Shown here: piece by piece, positions 29,989 through 36,709 of the stretch | How positions within the stretch are numbered: position 1 is the first letter of the stretch | Layout: each line of letters starts with the position of its first letter | Source of the DNA: Kiritimatiellia bacterium | GTDB lineage: Bacteria > Verrucomicrobiota > Kiritimatiellia > RFP12 > JAAYLN01 | Direction of reading: 5' to 3' | Assembly (NCBI GenBank): GCA_017509565.1 | Contig: JAFWPM010000195.1 | Coordinates: 1-36,709, forward strand | Length of the DNA stretch: 36,709 nucleotides | Notes under the pieces: generated by a model | What the model saw: the letters and a program-made list of their open reading frames with translations, nothing else | Databases searched by the model: none | Told to the model about the DNA's origin: nothing | Position numbers and translations under genes: made by a program

Positions 29989-30939
29989 CTACTGGATGCG
30001 GTCGCCCCAGATCGCGAGGACGGCCTCGGTGCCGAGCGGCTCGATGCGCGCCGCGTCGTCGAGCGCCCTGCGCACGTCGATGCGCCCCGTGCCCTCGTGG
30101 CCGAGTTCGTCCAGATGGGCGACAACGGTCCGCTTCGGGCGGAACTTGCGGACGCAGTCGGCGATGTCGATGCCGTTGTGCGGGTGGCAGATCCACAGGT
30201 CCGGCTCGCGCGTCGGGTTGAGCATCCGCGTGTGGAAGGAATCGCCGGAGTGGTAGAGCGTCCAGTCGCCGACGGAGATTTCGAAGGCGGAGGTGAACTC
30301 CCGGAGGTAGTCGTTGTGGTCGGAGGGGGTGACGCGGATCGTGGCGTCGGCGATCTGCAGCGTCCGCTCGCCGCGCGAATAGCCGCCGGGCGTCGTGCCA
30401 CGCTTGTGCGCGCCGTAGTTGCACATGAAGTTCGAGACGACCGTCTTGCGGTGGCGGTCCATCGTGGCGAGCAGCGCCTCGTCCACATGGTCGTCGTGGT
30501 TGTGGGTGACGAGCGCGAAGTCCAGGAGCTGCTCCGCCAGCAGCCCCTTGCGGTGCGCCAGGTCGATGGCGAAGACCGCCTTCGGCGTCTTCACGACGAC
30601 GCCCATGTTGTACACCAGCCACACGGCCGGGGCACCGGTGACGGAGGTGGACTGCACCTCGGCCATCACCTTGTCGAACGCCTCGTCGTAGCGCTTCAGG
30701 CCGGGATAGTCGCGATGGGTCTGGCGAACGACGTTTTCGGGGCAGTCCGGGCCGGCGGCGCGGAAGAGCTCGTAGGCGGAGGGGGGCGTCGAATCGACGT
30801 CGCGCTGGAAGGCGGCGAGGCGGGCGGGCACGGCGTCGGGAGGTGGGGCGTCCTGCCGCACCGGCTCGCCTTCGGCGCGGCCGGAGGCCGCACATCCGAG
30901 GAAGGTCGCAGTCATGACCACAAGCAGACTCCGTTTCAT
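29989..30939 (-). CDS. Metallo-beta-lactamase-fold hydrolase, probable lipoprotein
   Basis: A 316-residue protein. The N-terminus MKRSLLVVMTATFLGCAASG has a lipobox (LGC, Cys16), so it is probably anchored at a membrane. The hydrolase fold shows the metal motif HNHDDH (His146, His148, Asp150, His151), GDWTLYHSGDSFHT with a metal Asp, and KRTVVAHLDELGHE. It resembles the UlaG/RomA-like branch that acts on phosphodiesters or lactones, but the substrate cannot be told. The gene starts two bases after the stop of the 870-residue beta-strand-repeat gene, so both are one operon. The downstream deacetylase-GH5 gene has its own promoter but may also be reached by read-through. Confidence 0.85.
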   Translation of the reverse strand: MKRSLLVVMTATFLGCAASGRAEGEPVRQDAPPPDAVPARLAAFQRDVDSTPPSAYELFRAAGPDCPENVVRQTHRDYPGLKRYDEAFDKVMAEVQSTSVTGAPAVWLVYNMGVVVKTPKAVFAIDLAHRKGLLAEQLLDFALVTHNHDDHVDEALLATMDRHRKTVVSNFMCNYGAHKRGTTPGGYSRGERTLQIADATIRVTPSDHNDYLREFTSAFEISVGDWTLYHSGDSFHTRMLNPTREPDLWICHPHNGIDIADCVRKFRPKRTVVAHLDELGHEGTGRIDVRRALDDAARIEPLGTEAVLAIWGDRIQ

Positions 30940-30941
30940 GC

Positions 30942-33554
30942 CTACCGGACAATCAGCACAAACGCAGCGGGGGCCACGGAGGCGGAGACGGTTTTCACCG
31001 AGACGCCGCCGAGGTCGAAGGCGGGGCCGGCGGAGAACGAAACCGCCGCCGATTTGCCGCTTGTGGCCGAGCCGGAGAGCGCAGGCAGCAGCGCGTCAAC
31101 CGTGGCGGCGGGAGCGGTGAAGACCGCGAGGCGGAAGGTATCGGACGGGAGGGAATTCGACGCGACGATGCGCACCGGGAGCGTGGCTCCGGCCGAGGAA
31201 AGACCGTTGGTGAGGACGACGCCGCGGGCGGAGAACTCCGGTGCCACCACGCCCAGCGCCGCCCCGGCGGCGAAGGAGAGCGCCACGCCGGCGGCGGCGT
31301 TTTCCGCCGCGAAAGCGAGCGTTCCGGCGGTGACGGAAAGGGTGGCGTCACTCGCGGGGGCAGAAGCGCCGCTGAGCGTCCACGTGCCGCCGCCGGTCTT
31401 GGCCACGGTTCCGCCGAGGAGCGTCTGCGAGGCGATGGAGAAACCGAGATTCGCGTCGACGTTCACCGTTGCGTTGGAGATGGTCACGCCGCGATTGGCA
31501 TCCGCGACCGCGACGGAGACATTGGTGACGTTCACGCCGGCATTGGCGACGAGGAAGCCGTGCTGGAGGAACTCGGGGGGATTGCCGCCGAGTGCCGTGG
31601 CGCTCATCAGGTCCACGCCCAGGCGGGCGGCGCTGGCAGGGTACACCTCGATGGAGCCGTGGAAACTGGAGTTGTCGCCGCGAAGCTGCCAATCGACCGC
31701 GCCCGTTCCCTCGACGCCCAGAAGCAGGTTGCCCGCGCCGTGGAGGTTCGCGTTCACGACGCCCCAGCGGTGGGCGGCGCTGCCCTGGCTGAAGCGGATG
31801 CCCGCGTAGCCGCGCGTCGCGGTGGCGATGGTGATGTCGCCGGAAATTTCCTGTCGTTCGTCCGTGACGTTTCCCGGCTCGCATCCGCCGAGCTGGTGCT
31901 TGACGGAGTCGTAGAGCCGCAGGTCTTGGAAGAACAACTTCGTGCTTTGCTTGTTCATGAGAACCGTGCTGCCGGCCAGCGTTACCGAAGCGGCTTTGCA
32001 GGACCAGCTGGGGGTGAAGTAGCTGGCGTCCTTGGCCTGGAGGCGCCATGCGTTCCGCACGAGGTAGTTCGTCCCATGGTGGGGCAGGCCATCGCTCCAG
32101 TGCGTCGCCTTTTCGAAAAGCGTGGCCGTACCGGTCCCCGTCACCGTTTGCGTGACGGGTCCGTCCAAGGTCGAGAGTTTCACGGAAACCGTGACGAAGC
32201 CGTTGACGGGTTCGGAGACGGCGATTCCGCCGACGGGCTGACCGTAGCCGACGCCTGTCCAGTCGAAGAACACGCCAGAAAGATCGGTGTCTTCGGGCAC
32301 AACGAGAAAAGGCAGCAGTCCGTCTTCGGGCATGGTGGCGGGAGAAGCCGCGAGTGCGACCTTGACGACCCCGGAAAGCGCGGCGGCGGTTCGCGCCTTG
32401 AGCGGAACGGTCGCCCCGGTGGCGGCGTCAGGGTAGAGGACGATGGTTCCGCCGGTGGTGGAGAAGGCGCCGGGGGCGGGAGTGGCGTCGGCGGAAAGGT
32501 GGAGTGTGCCTCCGTTCAGCGAGACGGCGTTACCGGAGGCGAACGAGACGCCGTTCGTGAGGGCGACAGCGCCGGTTTCGGCGATGTCGAGCGAAACCGT
32601 TTCGGAGAAGGAGCCCTCGAAGGCGAGGACACCGCCGCTGCCGGTCACGTTCAGCGTGCCGGTACCCGTGACGGGCCAGTCGATGCGGGTGCGGCCCTCG
32701 TTGGAAGACACATACCAGGTTCCGCCCTTCGTGCCGACCTCGATGCGGTAGTCGATGTCGCGGCCGTCGGCCTTTCCGTAGGCGAGTTCAAAGGAGGGAT
32801 TGACGAACGTGCATTCGAAGCGGGCGCCTTCGCCGTTGAGGCAGAGCGAGGGGACGCGCACCCAATGGCCCGGCTGGTAGAAGACGTGGTCGCCGATTTC
32901 AAGGATGCCGGCGAACTCGCGGGAGGCGGCGCCGGTGTCGGTGAGGAACTTGGCTTCCTCCTTGGAGGGATAGTTATAGTTCTCGACGCGAACTCGTGTG
33001 CCCGCCGCGCCACGGAAGACGCAGTTCCAAGTGTTCGCGTTGGGGGCGCGGCCGATCAGGATAACGGCGGGGTGGCCGTTGTCGGCGACGACCGTCGCGG
33101 ACGTGCCGATGAGCGACGTGTCCCCCGTCGTGTTGAACCGGACCTGCGCGTTGCCGGCGAGGCGGAGGTCGTTGATTGTCGTCGAGGTGGTGTTGACGAG
33201 GAGTAGCTTGCCGCCGGTCGCCTGGCTGGCGGGGTCGCCGACGGTGAGCGAGCGGCCGGGGAACGTGCTGGACGCAGTTGTCGGGGTGCGCGTCCACTCC
33301 CCTTCGGCCGTGATGGTCGTCATGTAGTCCTTTCCGGAGGAGGGTGCCTCGCCATCGGACCAGTACGACCCACCCGTGAACGAGGACGTTCCGGCGGCGT
33401 TCGACTTGATTTGCGTCACGTAGTCGGCGCGGACATTGCCGGCGAAAAGCGCGGCCGCGAGGCAGACCGCCGAAACGGCGAAGGCCGGAGCGGCGGCGAA
33501 GGCGAGGGACGCCGCGAACGCAGCGCAACGGGCGAAACGGAATCTTGTCTTCAT
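30942..33554 (-). CDS. Large secreted autotransporter-type beta-strand-repeat protein
   Basis: An 870-residue exported protein with the same build as the one at 19764-22406. ATG 33554 is preceded at eight bases by AAGGAG and starts a long signal region (MKTRFRFARCAAFAASLAFA, cleavage possible after AFA at 26 or VRA at 43). The body has YVTQIKSNAAGTSSFTGGSY, then repeated rungs such as GTLNVTGSGGVLAFEGSF and GGTVAKTGGGTWTLSGAS typical of autotransporter-associated repeats. SYWSDGEAPSSGKDYM and THWSDGLPHHGTNYLV mark two homologous halves. There is no barrel; the end is APAAFVLIVR. Surface display by an unknown route and glycan or cell adhesion are likely, not proven. It is co-transcribed with the metallo-hydrolase two bases downstream. 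Confidence 0.8.
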   Translation of the reverse strand: MKTRFRFARCAAFAASLAFAAAPAFAVSAVCLAAALFAGNVRADYVTQIKSNAAGTSSFTGGSYWSDGEAPSSGKDYMTTITAEGEWTRTPTTASSTFPGRSLTVGDPASQATGGKLLLVNTTSTTINDLRLAGNAQVRFNTTGDTSLIGTSATVVADNGHPAVILIGRAPNANTWNCVFRGAAGTRVRVENYNYPSKEEAKFLTDTGAASREFAGILEIGDHVFYQPGHWVRVPSLCLNGEGARFECTFVNPSFELAYGKADGRDIDYRIEVGTKGGTWYVSSNEGRTRIDWPVTGTGTLNVTGSGGVLAFEGSFSETVSLDIAETGAVALTNGVSFASGNAVSLNGGTLHLSADATPAPGAFSTTGGTIVLYPDAATGATVPLKARTAAALSGVVKVALAASPATMPEDGLLPFLVVPEDTDLSGVFFDWTGVGYGQPVGGIAVSEPVNGFVTVSVKLSTLDGPVTQTVTGTGTATLFEKATHWSDGLPHHGTNYLVRNAWRLQAKDASYFTPSWSCKAASVTLAGSTVLMNKQSTKLFFQDLRLYDSVKHQLGGCEPGNVTDERQEISGDITIATATRGYAGIRFSQGSAAHRWGVVNANLHGAGNLLLGVEGTGAVDWQLRGDNSSFHGSIEVYPASAARLGVDLMSATALGGNPPEFLQHGFLVANAGVNVTNVSVAVADANRGVTISNATVNVDANLGFSIASQTLLGGTVAKTGGGTWTLSGASAPASDATLSVTAGTLAFAAENAAAGVALSFAAGAALGVVAPEFSARGVVLTNGLSSAGATLPVRIVASNSLPSDTFRLAVFTAPAATVDALLPALSGSATSGKSAAVSFSAGPAFDLGGVSVKTVSASVAPAAFVLIVR

Positions 33555-33612
33555 GGTGAAGTCTCCTTTGTCCGGGCGGGCTGCACGGCGCAATCCGCCC
33601 GCGACGCAAACG

Positions 33613-33663
33613 AGTCTAGCACGTCCGCGCCTGAAAACCGGTCGTTTTGCCAACAATTTTGCC
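33613..33663 (-). promoter_or_regulatory. Promoter region of the 30942-33554 operon with direct repeats
   Basis: Minus strand extended -10 TGC-TAGACT (33618-33613). No clear -35. Upstream, GGCAAAA occurs twice 12 bases apart (33663-33657 and 33651-33645), placed as an activator site would be. The second copy forms TTGGCAA, the heptamer also seen upstream of the genes at 22406 and 10017. Confidence 0.45.
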
Positions 33664-33665
33664 CG

Positions 33666-35012
33666 CTATAGAAGCGAGGCCATGTAGAGCGGCAGATGCG
33701 TGATGCCGTCCTTCTCCATCACGTCCTTGGCGTAGAGGATGAACGACTCGCCAAGACGGTCGCCGAACTTCGCGCGGAACTTGTCGAGCGAGGAATGGCG
33801 GGCGTAGTTGCGGCCGCTTTTCACTTCGACGGGGCAGATCCTGTCGCCACGACGGACCAGGAAGTCGATTTCCATCCGGTTGGCCGCAATCTCCAGATCG
33901 TATCGCGCATAGAAGAACAGCCGCCGCCCGGTCGCAGTCAGGGCCTGCGCCACGCTGTTCTCGATCACCATCCCCTCGTTGATTCCCAAATCCCCCAAAT
34001 AGACCTCCTCGTACAGCGCCCCCTCGGTGAACGGACTGTCGCCAAGGGTCTGCGAAATCATCAGCCCCGTGTCGGCCGAATAGACCTTCATCGTCGAATC
34101 GTCCTCGGTGAGCGCCAGGGCGACGCCGGGGTCGGTCGCGTTGTAGGCGATGTTGGCGACCTTTGCGTCGGCAAGCCAAAGAAACGACGATTCGTAGGAG
34201 CGCCGCCGCGCGCCCTTTTCCAGCGCCGCCAGGGAAAAACGCTTCTCCTTCTTCGAAAGCTGCCCCGGAATTCCGTCGAAGATCCGCCGGACCTTGGGGG
34301 CGGACGCTCCGGCGAACTTGGCGATGTCGTCGTGGTAGAGCTTGAGAATCGACCTCTTCACGACATCCACGTCCCCGAAATTCCTCGTTTCCGCGTATTT
34401 GGCCACGGCCTGGGGCATCCCTCCGACGAGCAGGTATTCGCGGAAACGGCGCATCGCGGTTTCGTGGAAACTCTCGCCCATCGGGCTGCGCTTCGAATAT
34501 GCCTCGGCAATCATGGGCCACGTGACCACGTCGCCCATGGCTTCGAGGAATTCCTCGAAGTCCATGGGATACATCCCCACGGCTTCCTCCTCGGACGGAA
34601 TCGTGATGTTCCTGACGTTCCTGCGGAGCGAAATCAGGGATCCCGTCTCGATGTAGTCGTAGCGGCCGTCCGCGACGAGGGACTTCACGAGCTGCCGCGC
34701 CTGCGGGCAGCGCTGCACCTCGTCGAACACGATGAGCGAATCCCGTTCGTAAAGACGGACGTTGTAGGCGAAGCTCAGTTCCGCGAACAGCACGTTCAGG
34801 TCGTCGGGGTGGTTGCGGATCGCCGACAGCACCCTGCGGTTCGGTTTCGTGAAATCGACCATGACGACCGATTTGTATTCGCGCTTTCCGAACTCGCCGA
34901 TGACAGTGGTCTTGCCCACCCGGCGCGCCCCCTCGACGAGAAGCGCCGTGCCGCCGCGGGAACGACGTTTCCATTCCAGCATCTTGTCGTAGATTTTACG
35001 CCTGAACACCAT
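33666..35012 (-). CDS. AAA+ ATPase with DUF4143 nuclease-like C-terminal domain
   Basis: A 448-residue protein of the large DUF4143 family. It has Walker A GARRVGKTT near residue 28, Walker B SLIVFDEVQRCP, and the sensor-like ETGSLISL. The middle is helical (FREYLLVGGMPQAVAKYAET, VKRSILKLYHDDIAKFAG), and the C-terminus has a PD-(D/E)XK-like core EIDFLVRRGDRICPVEVKSG. These ATPases are abundant in gut anaerobes; their biochemical role is largely unknown, with suggested links to DNA processing or mobile elements. The gene is alone among carbohydrate genes. Its upstream region carries three 34-bp direct repeats (35079-35164), which suggests specific binding by this protein or a partner. All key residues seem intact. 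Confidence 0.92.
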   Translation of the reverse strand: MVFRRKIYDKMLEWKRRSRGGTALLVEGARRVGKTTVIGEFGKREYKSVVMVDFTKPNRRVLSAIRNHPDDLNVLFAELSFAYNVRLYERDSLIVFDEVQRCPQARQLVKSLVADGRYDYIETGSLISLRRNVRNITIPSEEEAVGMYPMDFEEFLEAMGDVVTWPMIAEAYSKRSPMGESFHETAMRRFREYLLVGGMPQAVAKYAETRNFGDVDVVKRSILKLYHDDIAKFAGASAPKVRRIFDGIPGQLSKKEKRFSLAALEKGARRRSYESSFLWLADAKVANIAYNATDPGVALALTEDDSTMKVYSADTGLMISQTLGDSPFTEGALYEEVYLGDLGINEGMVIENSVAQALTATGRRLFFYARYDLEIAANRMEIDFLVRRGDRICPVEVKSGRNYARHSSLDKFRAKFGDRLGESFILYAKDVMEKDGITHLPLYMASLL

Positions 35013-35078
35013 GTCGCGCTCCTTTGTTTCGTTGACGGGGCAATTATCGCAAATCCATCCGGGAAAGTCAAGGGCACT

Positions 35079-35164
35079 GCACGTTTTTAAGCATCATGCC
35101 GACGACAAAATCGCACGTTTTTAAGCATCGTGCATACAGCAAAAGTGCACATTTTTAAGCATTA
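35079..35164. repeat. Three 34-bp direct repeats (iteron-like) upstream of the ATPase
   Basis: The unit GCACGTTTTTAAGCAT begins at 35079, 35113 and (as GCACATTTTTAAGCAT) 35147, an exact 34-base period. In unit 2 the ends GCACG and CGTGC can pair around the AT-rich centre. The spacers are similar (CGACGACAAAATC, ATACAGCAAAAGT). The array fills the gap between the regulator stop and the ATPase start. Confidence 0.85.
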
Positions 35165-35167
35165 ACC

Positions 35168-36403
35168 TCACCGTCTGCGCCGCTTGCGCCATTCGCGCAT
35201 GGACATCCCGGTGCGCCGGCGGAAGAGGTGGCGCAGCTCGATTTCCGAGCCGAAGCCGCACATCCCGGCAATCGCGTCGATGGCCGTGTCGGTTCCGGAA
35301 AGCAGTGCCTCGACCTGCTGGAAACGCACATGCTGGATTTCGTCGAGGATGCTGTGCCCCGTCGCCTCGCGAAAGCGCTTTTCGAGGAGCCAGCGCGAGC
35401 AGCGGAAGCGCTTCGCGAGGGCGGCGGCGGTGAGGCCGTCGCAGGCCTCGCGCCGGATCGCCTCCACGGCGTCCAGCACCCATGGCTCGCGCCGCCCGCG
35501 GCCGCCGGTGCTTCGGCGCCGGATGACAAGGAGCGGGCCGTATGAAATTGTAACGGTTGAGTTTTTTGCCACAAAGGGCACAGAGTTCCCAATATCTTTT
35601 TCCTTCTTTGTGTCCTTTGTGGCTAAAGATTGTTCCGCAGCCTTCTTTGCGCCCATCATCTCCCCGAGCAATCTCGCGGCGAGGAATCCCCCGCTCTCGA
35701 AATCCATCGGGATGCTGGAAAGGGATGGCGAAACCGTTTCGCAGAGCGCGGAGTCGTTGTCGACGCCGACGAGCGTAAGATCGCGCGGGATGGAACGACC
35801 TGCGGCCTTCGCCGCGCGGGCGATGGAGGCCGCGGTGGCGTCGTTCACGGCGAAAACGGCGGTACGCGGCGGCAGCTCCGCAATCCATTCCCGGAGACGC
35901 GCATCCGGCTCGTCCCCTCCCCTGCCCCAATCCACGAGACAGAGGCAGCGCCTCCGCTCCTTTCGGCAAAGCGCACGGAAGGCCGCGACGCGGGCGTTCG
36001 ACCAAATCCCGTCCGGCATCGCGGAATCTGATAGCCCCACGGCCGCGAAGCCGTCGGGGTTCCCGGACGAAAGCTCCCGGAACGCGGCGGCGGCGACGCT
36101 GCCGTTGTCCACGGCCACGCGCGCGATCCGCCGCCCGCGCGGAACGGACAGGCAGTTCATGAACACCGCCGGGACGCGCCCGAAGGCGGCCGGGGGAAGG
36201 TCCGGCGGCCCGTTGGAGCATTCCACGATGCAGCCGACCGGCCGTTTCTCCGCCAGAATCACCGACAGGCCCTTCCCGTGCGCGACGCGGTAGTTGACCG
36301 ACTCCGCCGTCCAGCCGCGCATCGCCGCGTAGCGGGAAATGCCGGAAAAGACCGCATCGTGGACGGCGATGCCGCTGATGTGTCCCAGATACAATATGTT
36401 CAA
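35168..36403 (-). CDS. XylR-like transcriptional regulator with repeat-encoded linker
   Basis: A 411-residue regulator if read from the TTG at 36403 (NILYLGHISGIAVHDAVFSG), which fits the paralogs in length and start. In-frame ATGs at 36448 and 36466 would add a tail encoded by the TATATA/palindrome region, so they are less likely, though not excluded. The sensor domain has VFMNCLSVPRG, TAVFAVNDATAASIARAAKA and LTLVGVDNDSALCETVSPSL. The AraC domain follows GPLLVIRRRSTGGRGRREPW (LTAAALAKRFRCSRWLLEKRFREATGHSI ... DAIAGMCGFGSEIELRHLFRRRTGMSM). The linker SLATKDTKKEKDIGNSVPFVAKNS comes from a palindromic element (35567-35623). The next genes on the strand are the ATPase and the beta-strand-repeat operon. 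Confidence 0.88.
   Translation of the reverse strand: MNILYLGHISGIAVHDAVFSGISRYAAMRGWTAESVNYRVAHGKGLSVILAEKRPVGCIVECSNGPPDLPPAAFGRVPAVFMNCLSVPRGRRIARVAVDNGSVAAAAFRELSSGNPDGFAAVGLSDSAMPDGIWSNARVAAFRALCRKERRRCLCLVDWGRGGDEPDARLREWIAELPPRTAVFAVNDATAASIARAAKAAGRSIPRDLTLVGVDNDSALCETVSPSLSSIPMDFESGGFLAARLLGEMMGAKKAAEQSLATKDTKKEKDIGNSVPFVAKNSTVTISYGPLLVIRRRSTGGRGRREPWVLDAVEAIRREACDGLTAAALAKRFRCSRWLLEKRFREATGHSILDEIQHVRFQQVEALLSGTDTAIDAIAGMCGFGSEIELRHLFRRRTGMSMREWRKRRRR
35567..35623. repeat. In-frame palindromic element in a regulator gene, CACAAAG family
   Basis: GCCACAAAGGGCACAGAG (35568-35585) pairs with CTTTGTGTCCTTTGTGGC (35606-35623) at 16 of 18 positions around a 20-base AT-rich loop. It is read in frame as the linker between sensor and DNA-binding domains. 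Its composition differs from the flanking GC-rich codons. Confidence 0.75.
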
Positions 36404-36430
36404 GCGCCCCGGCGCAGAATTCGCCTTGTT

Positions 36431-36453
36431 AAGGGAGACACCCTTCATATATA
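36431..36453 (-). promoter_or_regulatory. TATATA box with AAGGGAGACACCCTT palindrome
   Basis: Minus strand TATATATG followed by AAGGGTGTCTCCCTT (36445-36431), 28 bases before the likely start at 36403. Matches 17619-17640, before the regulator at 17585, in sequence and position. Confidence 0.5.
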
Positions 36454-36491
36454 TGGTGTAGGCCATGGTTTCGCTTTGCCTCCCCTGTTTT

Positions 36492-36709
36492 TCAGGCGCT
36501 CCGCCTCCCGGTGCAGAACAGCGGCGTACTTCGCTCGCCGGTGCCGAACATCACCGGCTTGGCCCCCGCCTTCCCCGTCCGGCTGTATTCGCCTATCCTC
36601 GCCTTCACGAAGTCCTTCGAACCGAAGGCCATCCCCCTGGAGATGTTCCTGTCCTTCAGGCGCATCTCCCTTAGCTTGATCCTCACCACGGCGCCGCCAT
36701 GCCCTGGCG
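36492..36709 (-). CDS. REP-associated tyrosine transposase (RAYT), C-terminal part, cut by window end
   Basis: The frame is open from the window edge to TGA at 36492. About 72 residues are seen: GAVVRIKLREMRLKDRNISR, GMAFGSKDFVKARIGEYSRT, GTGERSTPLFCTGRRSA. The GSK-(E/D)FV and Gly/Ala-rich basic tail are the usual end of TnpA-REP (RAYT) proteins, which mobilise REP hairpins. The catalytic HUH and Tyr motifs would lie outside. It is nearly the same as the tail of the chimera at 26574, so at least two copies existed here. Whether the missing part is RAYT or another fusion cannot be seen. Confidence 0.7.
   Translation of the reverse strand, partial: PGHGGAVVRIKLREMRLKDRNISRGMAFGSKDFVKARIGEYSRTGKAGAKPVMFGTGERSTPLFCTGRRSA

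Noticed and set aside
30097-33206. Plus-strand open frames of about 550 codons each
   Set aside because: Antisense to the metallo-hydrolase and the beta-strand-repeat gene, with biased composition.
8668-33554. PEP-CTERM or LPXTG sorting signals on the large secreted proteins
   Set aside because: No PEP or LPXTG motif followed by a helix and basic tail; the C-termini are too short and lack a membrane helix.
35079-35164. CRISPR array
   Set aside because: Only three units, 34-base period including the variable part, spacers of about 13-18 bases and similar to each other, no cas genes.
36404-36466. N-terminal extension of the regulator from ATG 36466
   Set aside because: The added residues are encoded by the TATATA/palindrome block shared with the promoter at 17619-17640, and the paralogs begin at the equivalent of 36403.

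Overview
The window is GC-rich bacterial DNA with a very dense, almost fully coding layout. No rRNA, tRNA or CRISPR is visible. The gene content suggests an anaerobic member of the PVC superphylum, most likely Kiritimatiellota or a close relative. Clues are repeated XylR-like regulators (PBP1-type domain plus AraC helix-turn-helix), large secreted beta-strand-repeat proteins next to glycoside hydrolases, an anaerobe-style biotin synthase, and a Feo system with an acidic FeoB insert. This placement is an inference; there is no marker gene to prove it.

Region 1 (1-4.9 kb, plus strand) holds the 3' end of glucose-6-phosphate isomerase and its terminator. An iron(II) uptake operon follows: feoA, a second feoA, feoB, and a 45-residue FeoB-associated Cys-rich membrane protein. 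An outer-membrane beta-barrel protein closes the region. A perfect 18-bp palindrome precedes the first feoA. Two genes here have 8-bp CAACCTTT-type repeat leaders in place of a Shine-Dalgarno sequence.

Region 2 (5.0-8.7 kb, plus strand) is a tightly overlapping operon, nifU - nifS - larE-like - bioB: Fe-S scaffold, cysteine desulfurase, a sacrificial-sulfur PP-loop enzyme and biotin synthase. The BioB lacks the Cys equivalent to E. coli C97.

Region 3 (8.7-36.7 kb, almost all minus strand) is a carbohydrate-degradation and cell-surface island. Its units resemble cassettes: a XylR/AraC regulator, a secreted beta-helix or beta-strand-repeat protein, then enzymes (two GH5 proteins, a GH36 alpha-galactosidase, a polysaccharide deacetylase fused to GH5, an FAD oxidoreductase, a metallo-beta-lactamase-fold hydrolase). 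An ISAs1-family element (10253-12150) has truncated the oxidoreductase gene by a few codons and supplies its stop codon. Decay is visible: two MFS transporter fragments, and a regulator fused to the tail of a REP-associated (RAYT) transposase. A second RAYT tail runs off the window end.

The most unusual signal is a family of dispersed palindromic repeats. One (about 144 bp with an 8-bp direct repeat) sits in frame inside the deacetylase-GH5 gene, and removing it restores a natural GH5 start. Another lies in frame in the linker of an AraC-type regulator, and a related copy is intergenic near 10.1 kb. RAYT fragments occur in the same island. The minus-strand genes also share an extended -10 motif (TGCTAGAAT) and other repeated upstream sites.
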